From: Vasconcelosia minhoensis LEGE 07310
GTDB taxonomy: Bacteria > Cyanobacteriota > Cyanobacteriia > Phormidesmidales > Phormidesmidaceae
DNA: 33,154 nt
Assembly (NCBI RefSeq): GCF_015207255.1
Contig: NZ_JADEXG010000058.1
Span: 1 to 33,154 of the forward strand
Reading direction: 5' to 3'
The notes beneath the pieces were generated by a model. The model did not search any database and was not told where the DNA came from. It saw only the letters and a program-made list of their open reading frames with translations. Position 1 is the first letter of the stretch. Each line of letters begins with the position of its first letter. Position numbers and translations under genes: made by a program. Below, piece after piece: positions 15,225-24,541 of this stretch.

Positions 15225-16319
15225 GTGAGGAGCTCGCGAGTGCAGAGACCATCTTTTCAAGCAGCGGTGGAAAAGCAGCTGTCCCGGGTCTACCCCGACC
15301 CGATTCGAGTAGGTGTGATTGGCGTCGGCAATATGGGACAGCACCATGCTCGCGTCCTGTCGCGGTTGAAAGACGTCGAGCTGGTAGGGATTTCTGACAT
15401 CAATGTTGAACGCGGGTTAGACACGGCGAGCAAGTATCGGATTCGATTTTTTGAAGCCTATCAGGAGCTTTTGGAGACAGTGGATGCGGTCTGCGTTGCG
15501 GTGCCGACTCGACTGCACTACGAGGTAGGTATGGCCTGCCTACAGGCTGGCGTCCACATTTTGATCGAAAAGCCAATTGCTGCCAGCATTGCCGAGGCCG
15601 AGTCGCTGGTCAATGCCGCTGCAGCCTCCAACTGTATCCTCCAGGTAGGCCATATCGAGCGATTTAATCCGGCCTTTCAGGAGCTGCATAAAGTGCTGCG
15701 AACGGAGGAACTATTGGCCCTAGAGGCCCGCCGCATGAGCCCCTATTCACAGCGGGCCAATGATGTTTCGGTTGTGTTGGATCTGATGATCCACGACATC
15801 GACCTGCTGTTAGAGCTAGCCGCAGCTCCGGTCGTGAAGCTTACCGCCAGCGGCAGTCGGGGTGAGTCTGCGGGCCATCTGGACTACGTCACCGCTACCC
15901 TGGGGTTTGCCAACGGAATTGTGGCGACAATCACGGCGAGCAAGGTCACTCACCGCAAGATTCGGACGATCGCGGCTCACTGCCGAAACTCGCTGACTGA
16001 GGCCGACTTTTTGAACAATGAAATTCTGATTCATCGGCAGACGACCGCAGACTGCATGACTGACTACGGCCAGGTGCTCTATCGCCAGGACAGCCTGATT
16101 GAAAAAGTCTATACCAGCAATACGGAACCGCTACACGCGGAGCTGGAGCACTTTGTCAACTGCGTCCGCGGTGGTGAAAAACCCTCCGTCGGCGGCGAGC
16201 AGGCGCTCAAAGCGCTGCGGCTGGCCAGCCTGATCGAACAGATGGCCCTGGACGGCCAGGCCTGGAAGACCGACGACGACCTTCAGATTGCTTTAGAATC
16301 GGTCACGGTAGCGGTTTAG
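15225..16319 (+). CDS. Gfo/Idh/MocA family oxidoreductase
   Basis: A 364-residue NAD(P)-dependent sugar-type dehydrogenase. The Rossmann motif GVIGVGNMGQHHARVL lies at about residues 30-45, the conserved EKP (115-117) carries the catalytic lysine, and VVLDLMIHDIDLLLEL (183-198) supplies the active-site His/Asp of the C-terminal domain. HIERFNPAF is another family mark. Substrates include inositols and hexose or nucleotide-sugar derivatives; this one is not identifiable. GTG 15225 is preceded by AAAGG; GTG 15240, giving 359 residues, has an equally good GAGGAG site 7 bases upstream, so the start is ambiguous. The 3' end overlaps the convergent SGNH gene by 17 bp. Confidence 0.9.
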   Translation: MRSSRVQRPSFQAAVEKQLSRVYPDPIRVGVIGVGNMGQHHARVLSRLKDVELVGISDINVERGLDTASKYRIRFFEAYQELLETVDAVCVAVPTRLHYEVGMACLQAGVHILIEKPIAASIAEAESLVNAAAASNCILQVGHIERFNPAFQELHKVLRTEELLALEARRMSPYSQRANDVSVVLDLMIHDIDLLLELAAAPVVKLTASGSRGESAGHLDYVTATLGFANGIVATITASKVTHRKIRTIAAHCRNSLTEADFLNNEILIHRQTTADCMTDYGQVLYRQDSLIEKVYTSNTEPLHAELEHFVNCVRGGEKPSVGGEQALKALRLASLIEQMALDGQAWKTDDDLQIALESVTVAV

Positions 16320-17268
16320 CCGAACTATCGAGCGCTGCCTGGATTTGCTCAACCACTAGGCAGCTGACTAAGGCGTTACCAGCCGGGCTGAGATGAATAT
16401 GGTCCCGGTATAGGCTTTCGGGCTCAGACTGCTGCTGGTAGGTCGCTAAGAGGTCGAGGTAGCGTATCTGTGCTGCGATCGCGAGTTCCGCCAGCCGCTG
16501 CCGCGCCACCTGCTCATAGTCTCGTGGACCGGGCGGCAGGACTTCTCGCTTCAGCGGCGAGAGCACCAGGATAAATTCGCTCTGGGCTGCCCTAGCCTGC
16601 TGCTGAATCGCCTGGATCGCTGCTAGATTCATCCCAACCCGGTCGCCGCCTTCGTTCTGAATTTCTGCCAGGCCCGGAATCGGCGGCTGCTTTTGGTAGC
16701 GGTTCAGGAATTCGGCGATCGCGGCGGGAGGTTTTCGGCTGGGGTAGCTGCGATCGCGACCTACCTGTAAAGGCGACGGCTGGGTGCCAAACAGGTCATC
16801 CGTATTCAGCACCAGCACGACTACTGTCGCTTCAAACGTGCCAAAGCGTTCCAGGTAAGCTAGCTGATTTCGCGGTCCCCAGGAATTAGCCGAGGCGTTT
16901 AGGACTTCGACCGACTGATAGCCCTCTGGCCGTGCTTCCGTTCTGAGCGGCTGCGCAATTAGCGCCGATAGGGTTTGCGACTGGTCGGTCCACCAGTTAC
17001 CGTTGACCAACGAGTCGCCCAGCAGCAAGACCCTGAGGGTTGTGGCAGGCCGCTCAATAGTCGTGGCCGGGCTGCGCATGGAGTACTGATTGATTTCAAT
17101 CCGATTGCCCATGCGCCGCAGCCGCTGATTGGGGGCCAGCAGATAGCCGATCTGATCGTCCGCCACATACAGCGGCGGGTTGCCAAAACCCCAAAATAAT
17201 CTCAGGCTAAGCTCTATCAGCAAAATTCCCAGGACAGCTACCAGTAAGGCAATCAGAACAAATTTCAC
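16303..17268 (-). CDS. Membrane-anchored SGNH/GDSL hydrolase
   Basis: A 321-residue protein if translation starts at GTG 17268, which gives MKFVLIALLVAVLGILLIEL, one transmembrane anchor. The catalytic domain follows: LLLGDSLVNGNWW holds the nucleophile Ser86, NSWGPRNQLAYL resembles block III, and DHIHLSPAGN holds Asp289 and His292. SGNH enzymes cleave or transfer acyl esters on lipids or polysaccharides; the anchor suggests action outside the cytoplasm, perhaps on cell-wall or exopolysaccharide acetyl groups. The frame stays open upstream to 17409, but that part crosses the spacer and the start of the divergent VOC gene and is probably not coding. Confidence 0.85.
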   Translation of the reverse strand: MKFVLIALLVAVLGILLIELSLRLFWGFGNPPLYVADDQIGYLLAPNQRLRRMGNRIEINQYSMRSPATTIERPATTLRVLLLGDSLVNGNWWTDQSQTLSALIAQPLRTEARPEGYQSVEVLNASANSWGPRNQLAYLERFGTFEATVVVLVLNTDDLFGTQPSPLQVGRDRSYPSRKPPAAIAEFLNRYQKQPPIPGLAEIQNEGGDRVGMNLAAIQAIQQQARAAQSEFILVLSPLKREVLPPGPRDYEQVARQRLAELAIAAQIRYLDLLATYQQQSEPESLYRDHIHLSPAGNALVSCLVVEQIQAALDSSAKPLP

Positions 17269-17387
17269 AGGTTGTGGAAGAAATAGTAAACCATTCGTGT
17301 CTAAAGCCTGACCAGACAAGAGTTTAGTATAAAATGTTACTAAGGAAAAATCCCTATTGATGCCAGCGTAGCTTGGCAGGTGCTGCC
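17269..17387. promoter_or_regulatory. Divergent promoter region, SGNH hydrolase and VOC gene
   Basis: This 119-base spacer contains an AT-rich core. Read on minus, TATACT (17326-17331) is a near-consensus -10 for the SGNH gene; read on plus, the overlapping TATAAA could serve the VOC gene. TTAGTA (17324-17329) and TACTAA (17338-17343) form a 6-bp inverted repeat around it, a possible operator. The -35 elements are weak on both sides. Confidence 0.35.
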
Positions 17388-17792
17388 ATGAGTGCACTTC
17401 TAAAGCCAATCATAATTGACCTTCAGCAGCCAGTACATTTTACGGTTCAGGTGAGAAATTTAGAGCGATCTGAGCAGTTCTACAGTACTGTGCTGGGGCT
17501 AGAAATGGCCGCTCGGCCTCTAAAATTTCCCGGTAGGTGGTATCAGGTTGGCGCCTTTCAGCTGCACCTAATTGTCAGTCAAGATGCCTGTAGGCGGCCC
17601 TCAGAAGCGAAGTGGGAGCGACAACCGCATATCGCATTTGCGATCGCCAGCCTCACTTCAGTAAAGCAAGCACTGATCGAACAGGCCATTGAGTTTCAGA
17701 TGAGTTCCTCTGAGGGAACGGCCTTGTTCGTTAAAGATCCCGACGGTAATGTGATTGAGCTGATGCAGGTATCGCCGCCAGAGTCAGCCTGA
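17388..17792 (+). CDS. VOC-family (glyoxalase/dioxygenase-like) protein
   Basis: A 134-residue single-module VOC protein. QPVHFTVQVRNLERSEQFYS opens the fold, followed by VLGLEM, and KDPDGNVIELMQV closes it. Probable metal ligands are His17, Glu124 and one of His60 or His81. The family includes glyoxalase I, antibiotic-resistance proteins and extradiol dioxygenases; the substrate is unknown. ATG 17388 is chosen because CAGG lies 7 bases upstream and the fold starts near it; a TTG at 17373 would add 5 residues. It is divergent from the SGNH hydrolase and stands alone. Confidence 0.88.
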   Translation: MSALLKPIIIDLQQPVHFTVQVRNLERSEQFYSTVLGLEMAARPLKFPGRWYQVGAFQLHLIVSQDACRRPSEAKWERQPHIAFAIASLTSVKQALIEQAIEFQMSSSEGTALFVKDPDGNVIELMQVSPPESA

Positions 17793-17915
17793 GCCAAACG
17801 CATTAAAAAAATATGAAGCTATCCGCCGTACCGGGTTAGTTTTGAGCGCGACCGGGGCTTACTGGTAGAAGAGCCGAACGGGTACCGCTAAAGAGTCAAT
17901 GGGCGAGATCGCCTA

Positions 17916-17933
17916 GGGCTGATTTATCAGCTC
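17916..17933 (+). terminator. Weak terminator-like hairpin after the VOC gene
   Basis: GGGCTGA (17916-17922) can pair with TCAGCTC (17927-17933), including one G-U pair, around a TTTA loop. A T-rich stretch TTCTTTT starts 7 bases later. It could end the VOC transcript or lie in the leader of the response-regulator gene. Confidence 0.3.
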
Positions 17934-17966
17934 ACCCCTGTTCTTTTCGTCAATTGAGCAAAAAGC

Positions 17967-18878
17967 ATGAGCGCCACCAGTCCCCTGACTCTCGCCAGCA
18001 GCCAAAAATCTAAAAAACCCAAAATGCTCGTCGTCGATGATGAGCCCGATAACTTAGATCTGCTCTATCGCACCTTCCGCCGCGACTTTCAGGTGCTGCG
18101 GGCGGAGAGCGGCATCGAGGCGTTGAACCTGTTGTCCAATGAGGGCGAGGTCGCCGTTATTATCGCTGACCAGCGGATGCCGGAGATGAAGGGAACCGAG
18201 TTCCTCAGCAAAACTGTACCTGACTTTCCCGACACGGTACGCATCATTCTGACCGGCTTCACCGACGTCGAAGACCTGGTCGAGGCGATCAACGCCGGTC
18301 AGGTCTACCGCTACATTACCAAGCCCTGGAATCCGGATGAGCTACGGGGCGTCGTGGACCGGGCCGCCGAGACCTACGAACTGCTGAAGCAGCAAAACGA
18401 AGCGCTGTATCGGGCCGAGAAGCAGACTAAGCTTGTCGTCACAGTCGGTCAGATCGCCGCCCAGGAAACCACGCTAGCCGACGCGCTAAGCATGCTGGCA
18501 AAAGGCTTTGGCCAGATTGTGGGCGCTAAGGTCTGTACCCTCCAGCTGATCGACCAGCCCCTGGCGGGCACGTTTGGTCCGGTTCCCAATGCAGCTGAGC
18601 TAGTTCAGCAGACCGCTTTAGCTCAAAGAGCCCTGGCCTCCCAGAGCATCCAGGCGTCGGCTAAGATCGCCGCCGATCCTGAGCTCGCCGCTGACCCGCT
18701 GTATAGCGCTAGTGAAACCCAGTCTCATCTGGTTTTCCCCGTCCTCTATCAGGGACAGCCGTTAGCGCTGATGTCGCTCCAGTGGGAGTCTGACTACAGC
18801 ACCCTAGACGACGTTAGCCAGATAATGAACGTGCTCAGCCCGTCGGTCGCGCTAGCCCTGGTTGCTCTGAGTCAATAG
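17967..18878 (+). CDS. Response regulator with REC and GAF-like domains
   Basis: A 303-residue protein. The REC domain spans about 18-140: acidic pocket Asp24/Asp25 (VVDDEPDN), phospho-acceptor Asp68 (IIADQRMPEMKG), Thr96 (ILTGFTD) and Lys119 (YITKPW). A coiled-coil-like linker (about 128-155) leads to a C-terminal GAF-like domain (about 165-303). There is no DNA-binding, HD-GYP or GGDEF output, so it probably signals through protein contacts. No histidine kinase is nearby. The PDTVRIILTGFTD and YRYITKPWNPDEL segments are typical of the RpfG-like REC subgroup common in cyanobacteria. Confidence 0.88.
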   Translation: MSATSPLTLASSQKSKKPKMLVVDDEPDNLDLLYRTFRRDFQVLRAESGIEALNLLSNEGEVAVIIADQRMPEMKGTEFLSKTVPDFPDTVRIILTGFTDVEDLVEAINAGQVYRYITKPWNPDELRGVVDRAAETYELLKQQNEALYRAEKQTKLVVTVGQIAAQETTLADALSMLAKGFGQIVGAKVCTLQLIDQPLAGTFGPVPNAAELVQQTALAQRALASQSIQASAKIAADPELAADPLYSASETQSHLVFPVLYQGQPLALMSLQWESDYSTLDDVSQIMNVLSPSVALALVALSQ

Positions 18879-19006
18879 CCCTCTCAAGGTAGTCCCAAGA
18901 AAGCCAGAAAGATTCAAAGGAAAATTGGCTCACTTGTTGGGGCTGAGCCCAGAGCGCTAAGATCGTGATGTATATCGCGATCGGTGGCTTGTAATAAGCC
19001 GCAGTC

Positions 19007-19732
19007 ATGAGTTCAACCAATCTTTCAACCGTTAGCCAGCCCGATGCCGAAGCCATTCGGGCGTTGTTCAATCGGATTGCACCGGTTTATGACACCCTCA
19101 ACCAGTCCCTGAGTCTGGGCCTGCATCGGGTCTGGAAGCAGATGGCCCAGCGCTGGAGTAACGCCCAGCCCGGCATGACCTGCCTGGATCTGTGCTGCGG
19201 CAGCGGCGACCTAGCGCTGCTGCTGGCGCGGCAGGTCGGGGAAACGGGTCATGTGGTAGGAGTCGATTTCGCGGCGGCACAGCTGGCGATCGCGGCCCAG
19301 CGGGCAGCGGAGCGAGGCTGGCAGGCCCGCTTCGATTGGGTCGAGGCCGATGCCCAGGCGCTGCCCTTTGTCGATGCCAGCTTCGACGCGGCGACGATGG
19401 CCTACGGGCTGCGCAATCTGACCGATATTCCCCAGGGCTTAGCGCAGCTTAGACGGGTGCTGAAGCCCGGCGCAACGGCTGCTGTTCTCGACTTTCACTG
19501 GCCTAGCCAGCCAGTTATGCAGCAGCTACAGCAGTGGTATTTAGGTCGCATTGTTGTCCCGACGGCAGAGCGCTACGGACTGACCGCAGAGTATGCTTAT
19601 ATTGGTCCTAGCGTTGAACGCTTTCCGCTGGGACCAGAACAGGTCTGTTTGGCCCAGCAGGCGGGGTTTTCCCAGGCGGTTCACTATCCCATCGCCGGTG
19701 GGATAATGGGCATTCTGGTAGCAACGCGATGA
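19007..19732 (+). CDS. menG: Demethylquinone methyltransferase MenG/UbiE
   Basis: A 241-residue SAM-dependent methyltransferase. [24 protein letters not shown] is the family N-terminus, the SAM-binding motif [17 protein letters not shown] lies at 59-74, and [23 protein letters not shown] is the UbiE signature. In cyanobacteria this enzyme does the final methylation of phylloquinone (vitamin K1), the photosystem I cofactor, and may act on other quinones. The C-terminal [16 protein letters not shown] is also typical. ATG 19007 fits the family length, though no good ribosome site is seen. The DUF445 gene begins 1 nt after the stop, so they are co-transcribed. Confidence 0.93.
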   Translation: MSSTNLSTVSQPDAEAIRALFNRIAPVYDTLNQSLSLGLHRVWKQMAQRWSNAQPGMTCLDLCCGSGDLALLLARQVGETGHVVGVDFAAAQLAIAAQRAAERGWQARFDWVEADAQALPFVDASFDAATMAYGLRNLTDIPQGLAQLRRVLKPGATAAVLDFHWPSQPVMQQLQQWYLGRIVVPTAERYGLTAEYAYIGPSVERFPLGPEQVCLAQQAGFSQAVHYPIAGGIMGILVATR

Positions 19733-19733
19733 T

Positions 19734-20966
19734 ATGAACGGGTCGAGTCTGTGGATAGTCTTCGTGCCGCCTATTTTGGGGGGCATCATCGGCTATTTTA
19801 CGAACGATATTGCAATCAAGATGCTGTTTCGGCCCTACCGAGCCCGCTATCTTTTGGGTCGGCGGATTCCCTTCACCCCGGGGCTGATTCCCAGCAATCA
19901 GGAACGCCTGGCGACAAAGATTGCCGACACGATTATGCGATCGCTGCTAACGCCAGAGGAACTGCAAAAGCTAGCCCGGCGGCTGCTTCAAACTGAGCGG
20001 ATGCAGAGCGCCATCGACTGGCTGCTGCGACTAGCGCTAGACCAGGTCAAAAGCGAAACTCAGGAAAAAACGGCCCAGATCCTGGGCAACATCTTGCAGG
20101 ATACAGTGGGGCAATCGCTGCCCCGGCTGCTCAAGGTCTGGTCGCGACAGGAAGATTTTTTAGAAGCGCAGCTGAACCAGATTTTTGACCAGGTGCTGCT
20201 CGACTTTCGGCTCAATGATGAGCAGGCGGCCCAGGTTTCAGAATGGGTGTTCCAGGGTATTCTGCCGCCCGACCGGATTCGCCAGCTGATCGTCGATTTT
20301 CTCACCGACTACAACGTGCAGGTGATTGACGAAACGCTTAGGGCCAAGACCAGCGGCACCTATTGGGTTGTGGCGAACCTATTTGGCGTGCGCAATGCGC
20401 TGACCCGACTGCGCGGCTTTTGCCTGGATGAACCGGCCCAGAGTAATGCTCGCATTGCGGAACTAATGGCTGCCCTGGGGATTAAAGTGCGGCTCCAGAC
20501 CTGGCTTAAAAAGTTTTCCCTCCAAGAGCTGCCGGTTTCGACCGTGCGCCAGCTGCGTCGCACCCTGCGGCAGACCGTTCGGGACTATCTACGCACCCAG
20601 GGCAGCAGCCTGCTTCAGGGCATGAGCAGTTCGGTCAACTGGAACAAGCTCGCTACCCAGCTGCTCAACCGGCTGCAGAATTCTCCCGCCGTCACCAGCT
20701 CGCTGGGTCTAGTCAGCTCAGAACTGGCGCTGATTCTAGAGCGCTATCTGGAACGCGACCTGGAAAACATTGTCGCCAAAACAATTCCAATTCTTGACAT
20801 TGACCAGGTGATCATCGACCGGGTCAACGCGACTTCGCCAAAGGATTTGGAACTGGCGATTCAGGGAATTGTCCGCAACGAGCTTCAGGCAATCGTCAAT
20901 TTGGGCGGCATCCTAGGATTTGTGATCGGGTCGTTTCAGGCCGTGTTTTTGGTGCTCCAGCAGTAG
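19734..20966 (+). CDS. DUF445 family membrane-associated protein
   Basis: A 410-residue protein of the DUF445/YheB-like family. The N-terminal helix [20 protein letters not shown] and the conserved [25 protein letters not shown] are its strongest marks. A long alpha-helical middle part follows, and a hydrophobic C-terminal helix ([20 protein letters not shown]) suggests both ends are in the membrane. The function is not established. It starts 1 nt after the menG stop, implying coupled translation. Its 3' end is 9 nt from the convergent pstB stop. Confidence 0.88.
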   Translation: MNGSSLWIVFVPPILGGIIGYFTNDIAIKMLFRPYRARYLLGRRIPFTPGLIPSNQERLATKIADTIMRSLLTPEELQKLARRLLQTERMQSAIDWLLRLALDQVKSETQEKTAQILGNILQDTVGQSLPRLLKVWSRQEDFLEAQLNQIFDQVLLDFRLNDEQAAQVSEWVFQGILPPDRIRQLIVDFLTDYNVQVIDETLRAKTSGTYWVVANLFGVRNALTRLRGFCLDEPAQSNARIAELMAALGIKVRLQTWLKKFSLQELPVSTVRQLRRTLRQTVRDYLRTQGSSLLQGMSSSVNWNKLATQLLNRLQNSPAVTSSLGLVSSELALILERYLERDLENIVAKTIPILDIDQVIIDRVNATSPKDLELAIQGIVRNELQAIVNLGGILGFVIGSFQAVFLVLQQ

Positions 20967-20975
20967 CTTACGCCG

Positions 20976-21770
20976 CTAGCCAAACCGTCCCGATACGTAA
21001 TCGCGAGTGGTTTCTTCCTTAGGATCGCTGAAGATCCTCTGGGTGCTGTCGTATTCCACCAGATAGCCCAGCTTGCCGCCCTGCGCGGTCTCCTTAGCAT
21101 TGAAGAATGCCGTCCGGTCGGAGACCCGAGACGCCTGCTGCATATTATGGGTGACGATGACTAGGGTGTATCGCTTCTTCAGGTCGTGCATCAGCTCTTC
21201 AATCTTGTGGGTTGAGATCGGGTCTAGGGCAGAACAGGGTTCATCCATCAGAATCACCTCGGGTTCGATCGCGATCGCGCGAGCAATGCACAGCCGCTGC
21301 TGCTGCCCGCCAGACAGCGAGAGGCCGCTTTCCTTCAGCTTATCTTTGACCTCGTCCCAGAGCGCCGCGCCCTTCAGCGATCGCTCAATCAGCTCATCCA
21401 TATCGCCCTGATAGCCGTTAATCCGAGCGCCAAAGGCAATATTTTCATAGATTGACTTGGGGAACGGGTTAGGCTTTTGGAAAACCATGCCCACTCGCCG
21501 CCGCAGCTCGACCGGATCGACTCGCGGGTCGCAGATATCTCGACCGTCAAAATGAATCTGGCCCTCGACCCGAGCCCCTGGAATTAAATCATTCAACCGA
21601 TTAAAGCAGCGCAGGATAGTGCTTTTGCCACAGCCCGAGGGGCCGACCAGGGCGACGATCTGGTTGCGGGGAATATCGAGGTAGACCTCTCGAACGGCGA
21701 GCGTCGGCCCGTAGTAGACTGAAACGTTTTCGGCTTTAAGCGTCAGCTTAGCAGCGGTATTTGAGACCAT
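20976..21770 (-). CDS. pstB: Phosphate ABC transporter ATP-binding protein PstB
   Basis: A 264-residue ATPase that drives high-affinity phosphate import. Walker [10 protein letters not shown] is at 43-51, then the Q-loop [10 protein letters not shown], signature LSGGQQQR, Walker [14 protein letters not shown] and the H-loop [13 protein letters not shown]. The C-terminal [25 protein letters not shown] is typical of PstB. ATG 21770 is preferred to a TTG two codons upstream. It is the last gene of a pstC-pstA-pstB cluster, 68 nt after pstA. Confidence 0.97.
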   Translation of the reverse strand: MVSNTAAKLTLKAENVSVYYGPTLAVREVYLDIPRNQIVALVGPSGCGKSTILRCFNRLNDLIPGARVEGQIHFDGRDICDPRVDPVELRRRVGMVFQKPNPFPKSIYENIAFGARINGYQGDMDELIERSLKGAALWDEVKDKLKESGLSLSGGQQQRLCIARAIAIEPEVILMDEPCSALDPISTHKIEELMHDLKKRYTLVIVTHNMQQASRVSDRTAFFNAKETAQGGKLGYLVEYDSTQRIFSDPKEETTRDYVSGRFG

Positions 21771-21838
21771 GTTCAACGGCGTGAGTAAGGGACTTAAGTC
21801 AGGAACTGAAGCGCGAAAGGGAGTCTGAAGCGGCTTTC

Positions 21839-22756
21839 CTACAGACTTTTTTGAAACCGATTGCGAAGATAGATCGCTAGGGTATTCATCAGCAGCAGCA
21901 CTGCCATCAGCACGATGATGCCAGAGGCCGCGATCGCGTGAAACTCGTCCTGGGGGCGGCCAATCCAGTTGTAAATTTGAATCGGCAGTACGGTGAACGG
22001 ACTCTGCAAGCCTTCTGGCAGGAAGGGAATAAAAGTCAGCGCTCCGATTGCAATCAGCGGGGCTGTTTCACCAATCGCCCGCGACAGTGCCAAAATCACA
22101 CCGGTGAGAATCCCGGGAAAGGCGATTGGCAGCACATGGTTCCAGACGACCTGCCACTGGGTCGCCCCCAGCGCCAGCCCAGCCAGCCGGATGCTATTTG
22201 ATACAGCCCGCAGCGCTTCTCGGGTCGCCACAATCACCACTGGCAAAATCAGCAGGGTCAGGGTCAGCGCCCCCGACAGCACGCTGCGCCCACCGGTAAC
22301 CGGCTCCATCAGGCGCACAAAGGCCGCCAGCCCCAGCAGCCCGTAGATGATCGAGGGCACCCCAGCTAGATTGCTGATATTAATTTCGATCAGCCGGGTG
22401 AGCCAGCTATCGCTAGCGAATTCCTCTAGATAAATGCCCGCCCCAACCCCCACTGGAAAAGTGACTGCGGCCACGACTACCATCACCCAGAGCGTCCCGG
22501 CCAGAGCTGCCAGGATACCGGCCTGCTCAGGTTTTCGAGAGGGATAGCTGGTAATAAAAGTCCAGTTCAGCGTGCCCACACCATCAATCAAAATGGTCAG
22601 CAGCAGCCAGACCAGCACCGCTACCGCAATTCCGGTGGCCAGCCAGGCCGAGGCTTGGAAGACGCGATCGCGGCTATAGCGGCTAGGCAGATTTTGCCTG
22701 AAGCGATCGGTCTGACGGGGGCTTGCCACCGCTGAGCGAGAATCGTTTACATCCAT
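21839..22756 (-). CDS. pstA: Phosphate ABC transporter permease PstA
   Basis: A 305-residue inner-membrane permease with about six transmembrane helices. The inner-membrane binding segment [20 protein letters not shown] and [16 protein letters not shown], and the EAA-type loop [23 protein letters not shown] ... [26 protein letters not shown], identify PstA. A 40-residue polar N-terminal tail precedes the first helix. It follows pstC by 42 nt and partners it as the membrane channel of the phosphate importer. Confidence 0.95.
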   Translation of the reverse strand: MDVNDSRSAVASPRQTDRFRQNLPSRYSRDRVFQASAWLATGIAVAVLVWLLLTILIDGVGTLNWTFITSYPSRKPEQAGILAALAGTLWVMVVVAAVTFPVGVGAGIYLEEFASDSWLTRLIEINISNLAGVPSIIYGLLGLAAFVRLMEPVTGGRSVLSGALTLTLLILPVVIVATREALRAVSNSIRLAGLALGATQWQVVWNHVLPIAFPGILTGVILALSRAIGETAPLIAIGALTFIPFLPEGLQSPFTVLPIQIYNWIGRPQDEFHAIAASGIIVLMAVLLLMNTLAIYLRNRFQKSL

Positions 22757-22798
22757 AGAAGCTTAACTGCTTGGCAACAAGGTAGGCGAGGCTGGCCG

Positions 22799-23734
22799 CT
22801 ACTCATACTTTTCTCGAAAGCGGCACACGAACCAGAAGCTGAACCCGTTCAGCGTTAGGGTCATAATAAATAGAGTCATGCCGACGGCAAAGATTGTCTT
22901 ATACTCCAGCGTCCCCACCGCCGCATCGCCCAGGCTGACCTGTACGATAAAGGCGGTCATTGTCATCACCGGCACCAGCGGATTGAAGCCCAGCGTGGGG
23001 TTTGCCCCGGCGGCCAGGGTGACGATCATCGTTTCCCCAATCGCCCGAGACACCGCCAAAATCAGCGAGGCGACAATTCCCGACAGAGCCGCAGGCAGGA
23101 CGACTGAAAGAATGGTTTCATGCTTGGTTGAGCCCAGGGCATAGGCGCCATCCTTGAGGCTGCGGGGCACAGCCGAAATCGCGTCTTCACTCAGGGAAGC
23201 CACCATAGGTGTGATCATGATCCCCAGCACTAAACTAGCGCTGAGGGCGTTGAATCTGCCCAGCTCGGGAATAAAGGTCTTCAGCACGGGGGTGACGGTC
23301 AGCAGCGCAAAGTAGCCGTAGACCACCGTGGGTATCCCGGCCAGAATTTCTAACACCGGCTTGAGAATCCTACGCACCCGGGGCGTCGCATATTCGCTCA
23401 GGCAGATTGCAGCGAGCAGCCCTAGCGGCAGCGCTACCAGTACCGAGATGACTGAAATCGTCACCGTGGCGCTGACCAACACAAAAATGCCAAACTGCTT
23501 ACTGGCAAAGAGCGGTGTCCATTTGGTATCGGTCAAAAACTGCCAGAGGGAAACCGCCTGCAGAAACTCGATGGTCTCAAAAATCAGCGTCGCCACGATG
23601 CCCAGCGTGGTCAGAATTGAGACCGCCGCAAAGGTGCCGCAGACGACTTTCACCGCTGTCTGCACCTGTCGGGCGCGATCGCGATTGGGATGCCATGACC
23701 CCGGCGCAATATCACCGGGAAGCTCAGCCGTCAT
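22799..23734 (-). CDS. pstC: Phosphate ABC transporter permease PstC
   Basis: A 311-residue permease with about six transmembrane helices. ILAGIPTVVYGYFALLTVTP, SEDAISAVPRSLKDGAYALGST, the EAA loop ending in ILAVSRAIGETMIVTLAAGA and LYKT-like YKTIFAVGMTLF mark it as PstC. It is the first gene of the cluster. AGGTGA lies just before ATG 23734, and GAGG 9 bases upstream. No pstS lies upstream: the next gene is divergent and unrelated. The 109-nt upstream spacer shows only partial Pho-box-like octamers. Confidence 0.95.
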   Translation of the reverse strand: MTAELPGDIAPGSWHPNRDRARQVQTAVKVVCGTFAAVSILTTLGIVATLIFETIEFLQAVSLWQFLTDTKWTPLFASKQFGIFVLVSATVTISVISVLVALPLGLLAAICLSEYATPRVRRILKPVLEILAGIPTVVYGYFALLTVTPVLKTFIPELGRFNALSASLVLGIMITPMVASLSEDAISAVPRSLKDGAYALGSTKHETILSVVLPAALSGIVASLILAVSRAIGETMIVTLAAGANPTLGFNPLVPVMTMTAFIVQVSLGDAAVGTLEYKTIFAVGMTLFIMTLTLNGFSFWFVCRFREKYE

Positions 23735-23843
23735 ATCACCTGACCTCGGTCTTTAACCAGCGCTATAGTGGAAGTGAGTCAACGCTGCCATTCTGTCAGA
23801 ACCTTACTGTCAGTGCGTAAAGGCCAGGTTAAGGAAGCATGTT

Positions 23844-24254
23844 ATGTATACCGTCATCTACGATGGCCAGTGCAATCTCTGCGTGACGCTCGTGCAGCTG
23901 CTGGAAAAGCTGGACCGTGGGCAGCAGTTTGCCTACGTGCCGATGCAGGCCGAGGCGCAGCTAGAAAGCTTAGACGTGACTGCCGCAGACTGCGAGCAGG
24001 GCATGATTCTACTCGACCCGGCCCAGCAGCGCTGGCAGGGCAGTGACGCGGCGGAAGAAATTGGCCGCATTTTGCCTATGGGTGGTCTGTTTGTGCAAGC
24101 CTACCGGGCGCTGCCGGGGTTCAAGTCCTCGGGAGATCGCGCCTATGCCTACATCCGCGACCACCGCTATGAAATCTTTGGCAAACGCTCAGAGATTTAC
24201 GAGTCTGCTTATCCAGCCTGCGAGTCTGAACGCTGCCAGCAGCATTTCAGCTAG
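23844..24254 (+). CDS. DCC-family thiol-disulfide oxidoreductase-like protein (DUF393)
   Basis: A 136-residue protein of the DCC family. The N-terminal VIYDGQCNLCVTLVQLLEKLD contains the defining DxxCxxC motif (Asp7, Cys10, Cys13). The middle segment VPMQAEAQLESL and GSDAAEEIGRILPMGGLF follow the family pattern, with a C-terminal tail of ACESERCQQHFS holding two more cysteines. A redox role is inferred from the motif; no substrate is known. AAGGAAG is a good ribosome site 7 bases before the ATG. It is divergent from pstC. Confidence 0.9.
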   Translation: MYTVIYDGQCNLCVTLVQLLEKLDRGQQFAYVPMQAEAQLESLDVTAADCEQGMILLDPAQQRWQGSDAAEEIGRILPMGGLFVQAYRALPGFKSSGDRAYAYIRDHRYEIFGKRSEIYESAYPACESERCQQHFS

Positions 24255-24265
24255 CCTACGGGCGC

Positions 24266-24532
24266 TTAGGGGCCGGCAAAGATCACTTCTTCCAAATCGC
24301 GGCGGCTGAGCGAATATTTGAAGCTGCGCTGAACGTCACGACTGTCTGCCCCAACGGTGTGATAGCTGACCACGATAGAGTCAATATCGAGCACCAGTTC
24401 CGCCCGCCAGGCCGACCGCTCCAGCGTCCAGTTGTTTAGATTGGCAGGGTCTTGCTGACAGCCGTGGGAGCTCAGCCAGGACTCAATGTCGGGCAGCGGA
24501 TGGTTGTAGAGCGGCGTGTCAGAAGGTTGCAT
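24266..24532 (-). CDS. DUF3143 family protein
   Basis: An 88-residue soluble protein matching the cyanobacterial DUF3143 family: SDTPLYNHPLPDIESWLSSHGCQQDPANL, a Trp-rich centre (NNWTLERSAWRAEL) and a C-terminal RDVQRSFKYSLSRRDLEEVIFAGP. The function is not known. It starts 9 nt after the J-domain gene stop and is the last gene of a yaaW-like, J-domain, DUF3143 operon. Repeated pairing with a J-domain gene would suggest a shared role in protein folding, but that is inference. Confidence 0.88.
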   Translation of the reverse strand: MQPSDTPLYNHPLPDIESWLSSHGCQQDPANLNNWTLERSAWRAELVLDIDSIVVSYHTVGADSRDVQRSFKYSLSRRDLEEVIFAGP

Positions 24533-24541
24533 AGGTTGAAT

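Noticed and set aside
17269-17409. Longer SGNH hydrolase start at 17409
   Set aside because: It would cross the promoter-like spacer and overlap the divergent VOC start; GTG 17268 directly begins the membrane anchor.
19192-19452. ORF in a second frame of menG
   Set aside because: It is Gly/Arg/Ala-rich, as expected from a shifted GC-rich frame, and menG fully explains the region.
23735-23843. Pho box for pstC
   Set aside because: Only CTTAACCT matches the cyanobacterial octamer well; the next octamer matches 5 of 8 and the third fails. The same bases form the ribosome site of the divergent gene.
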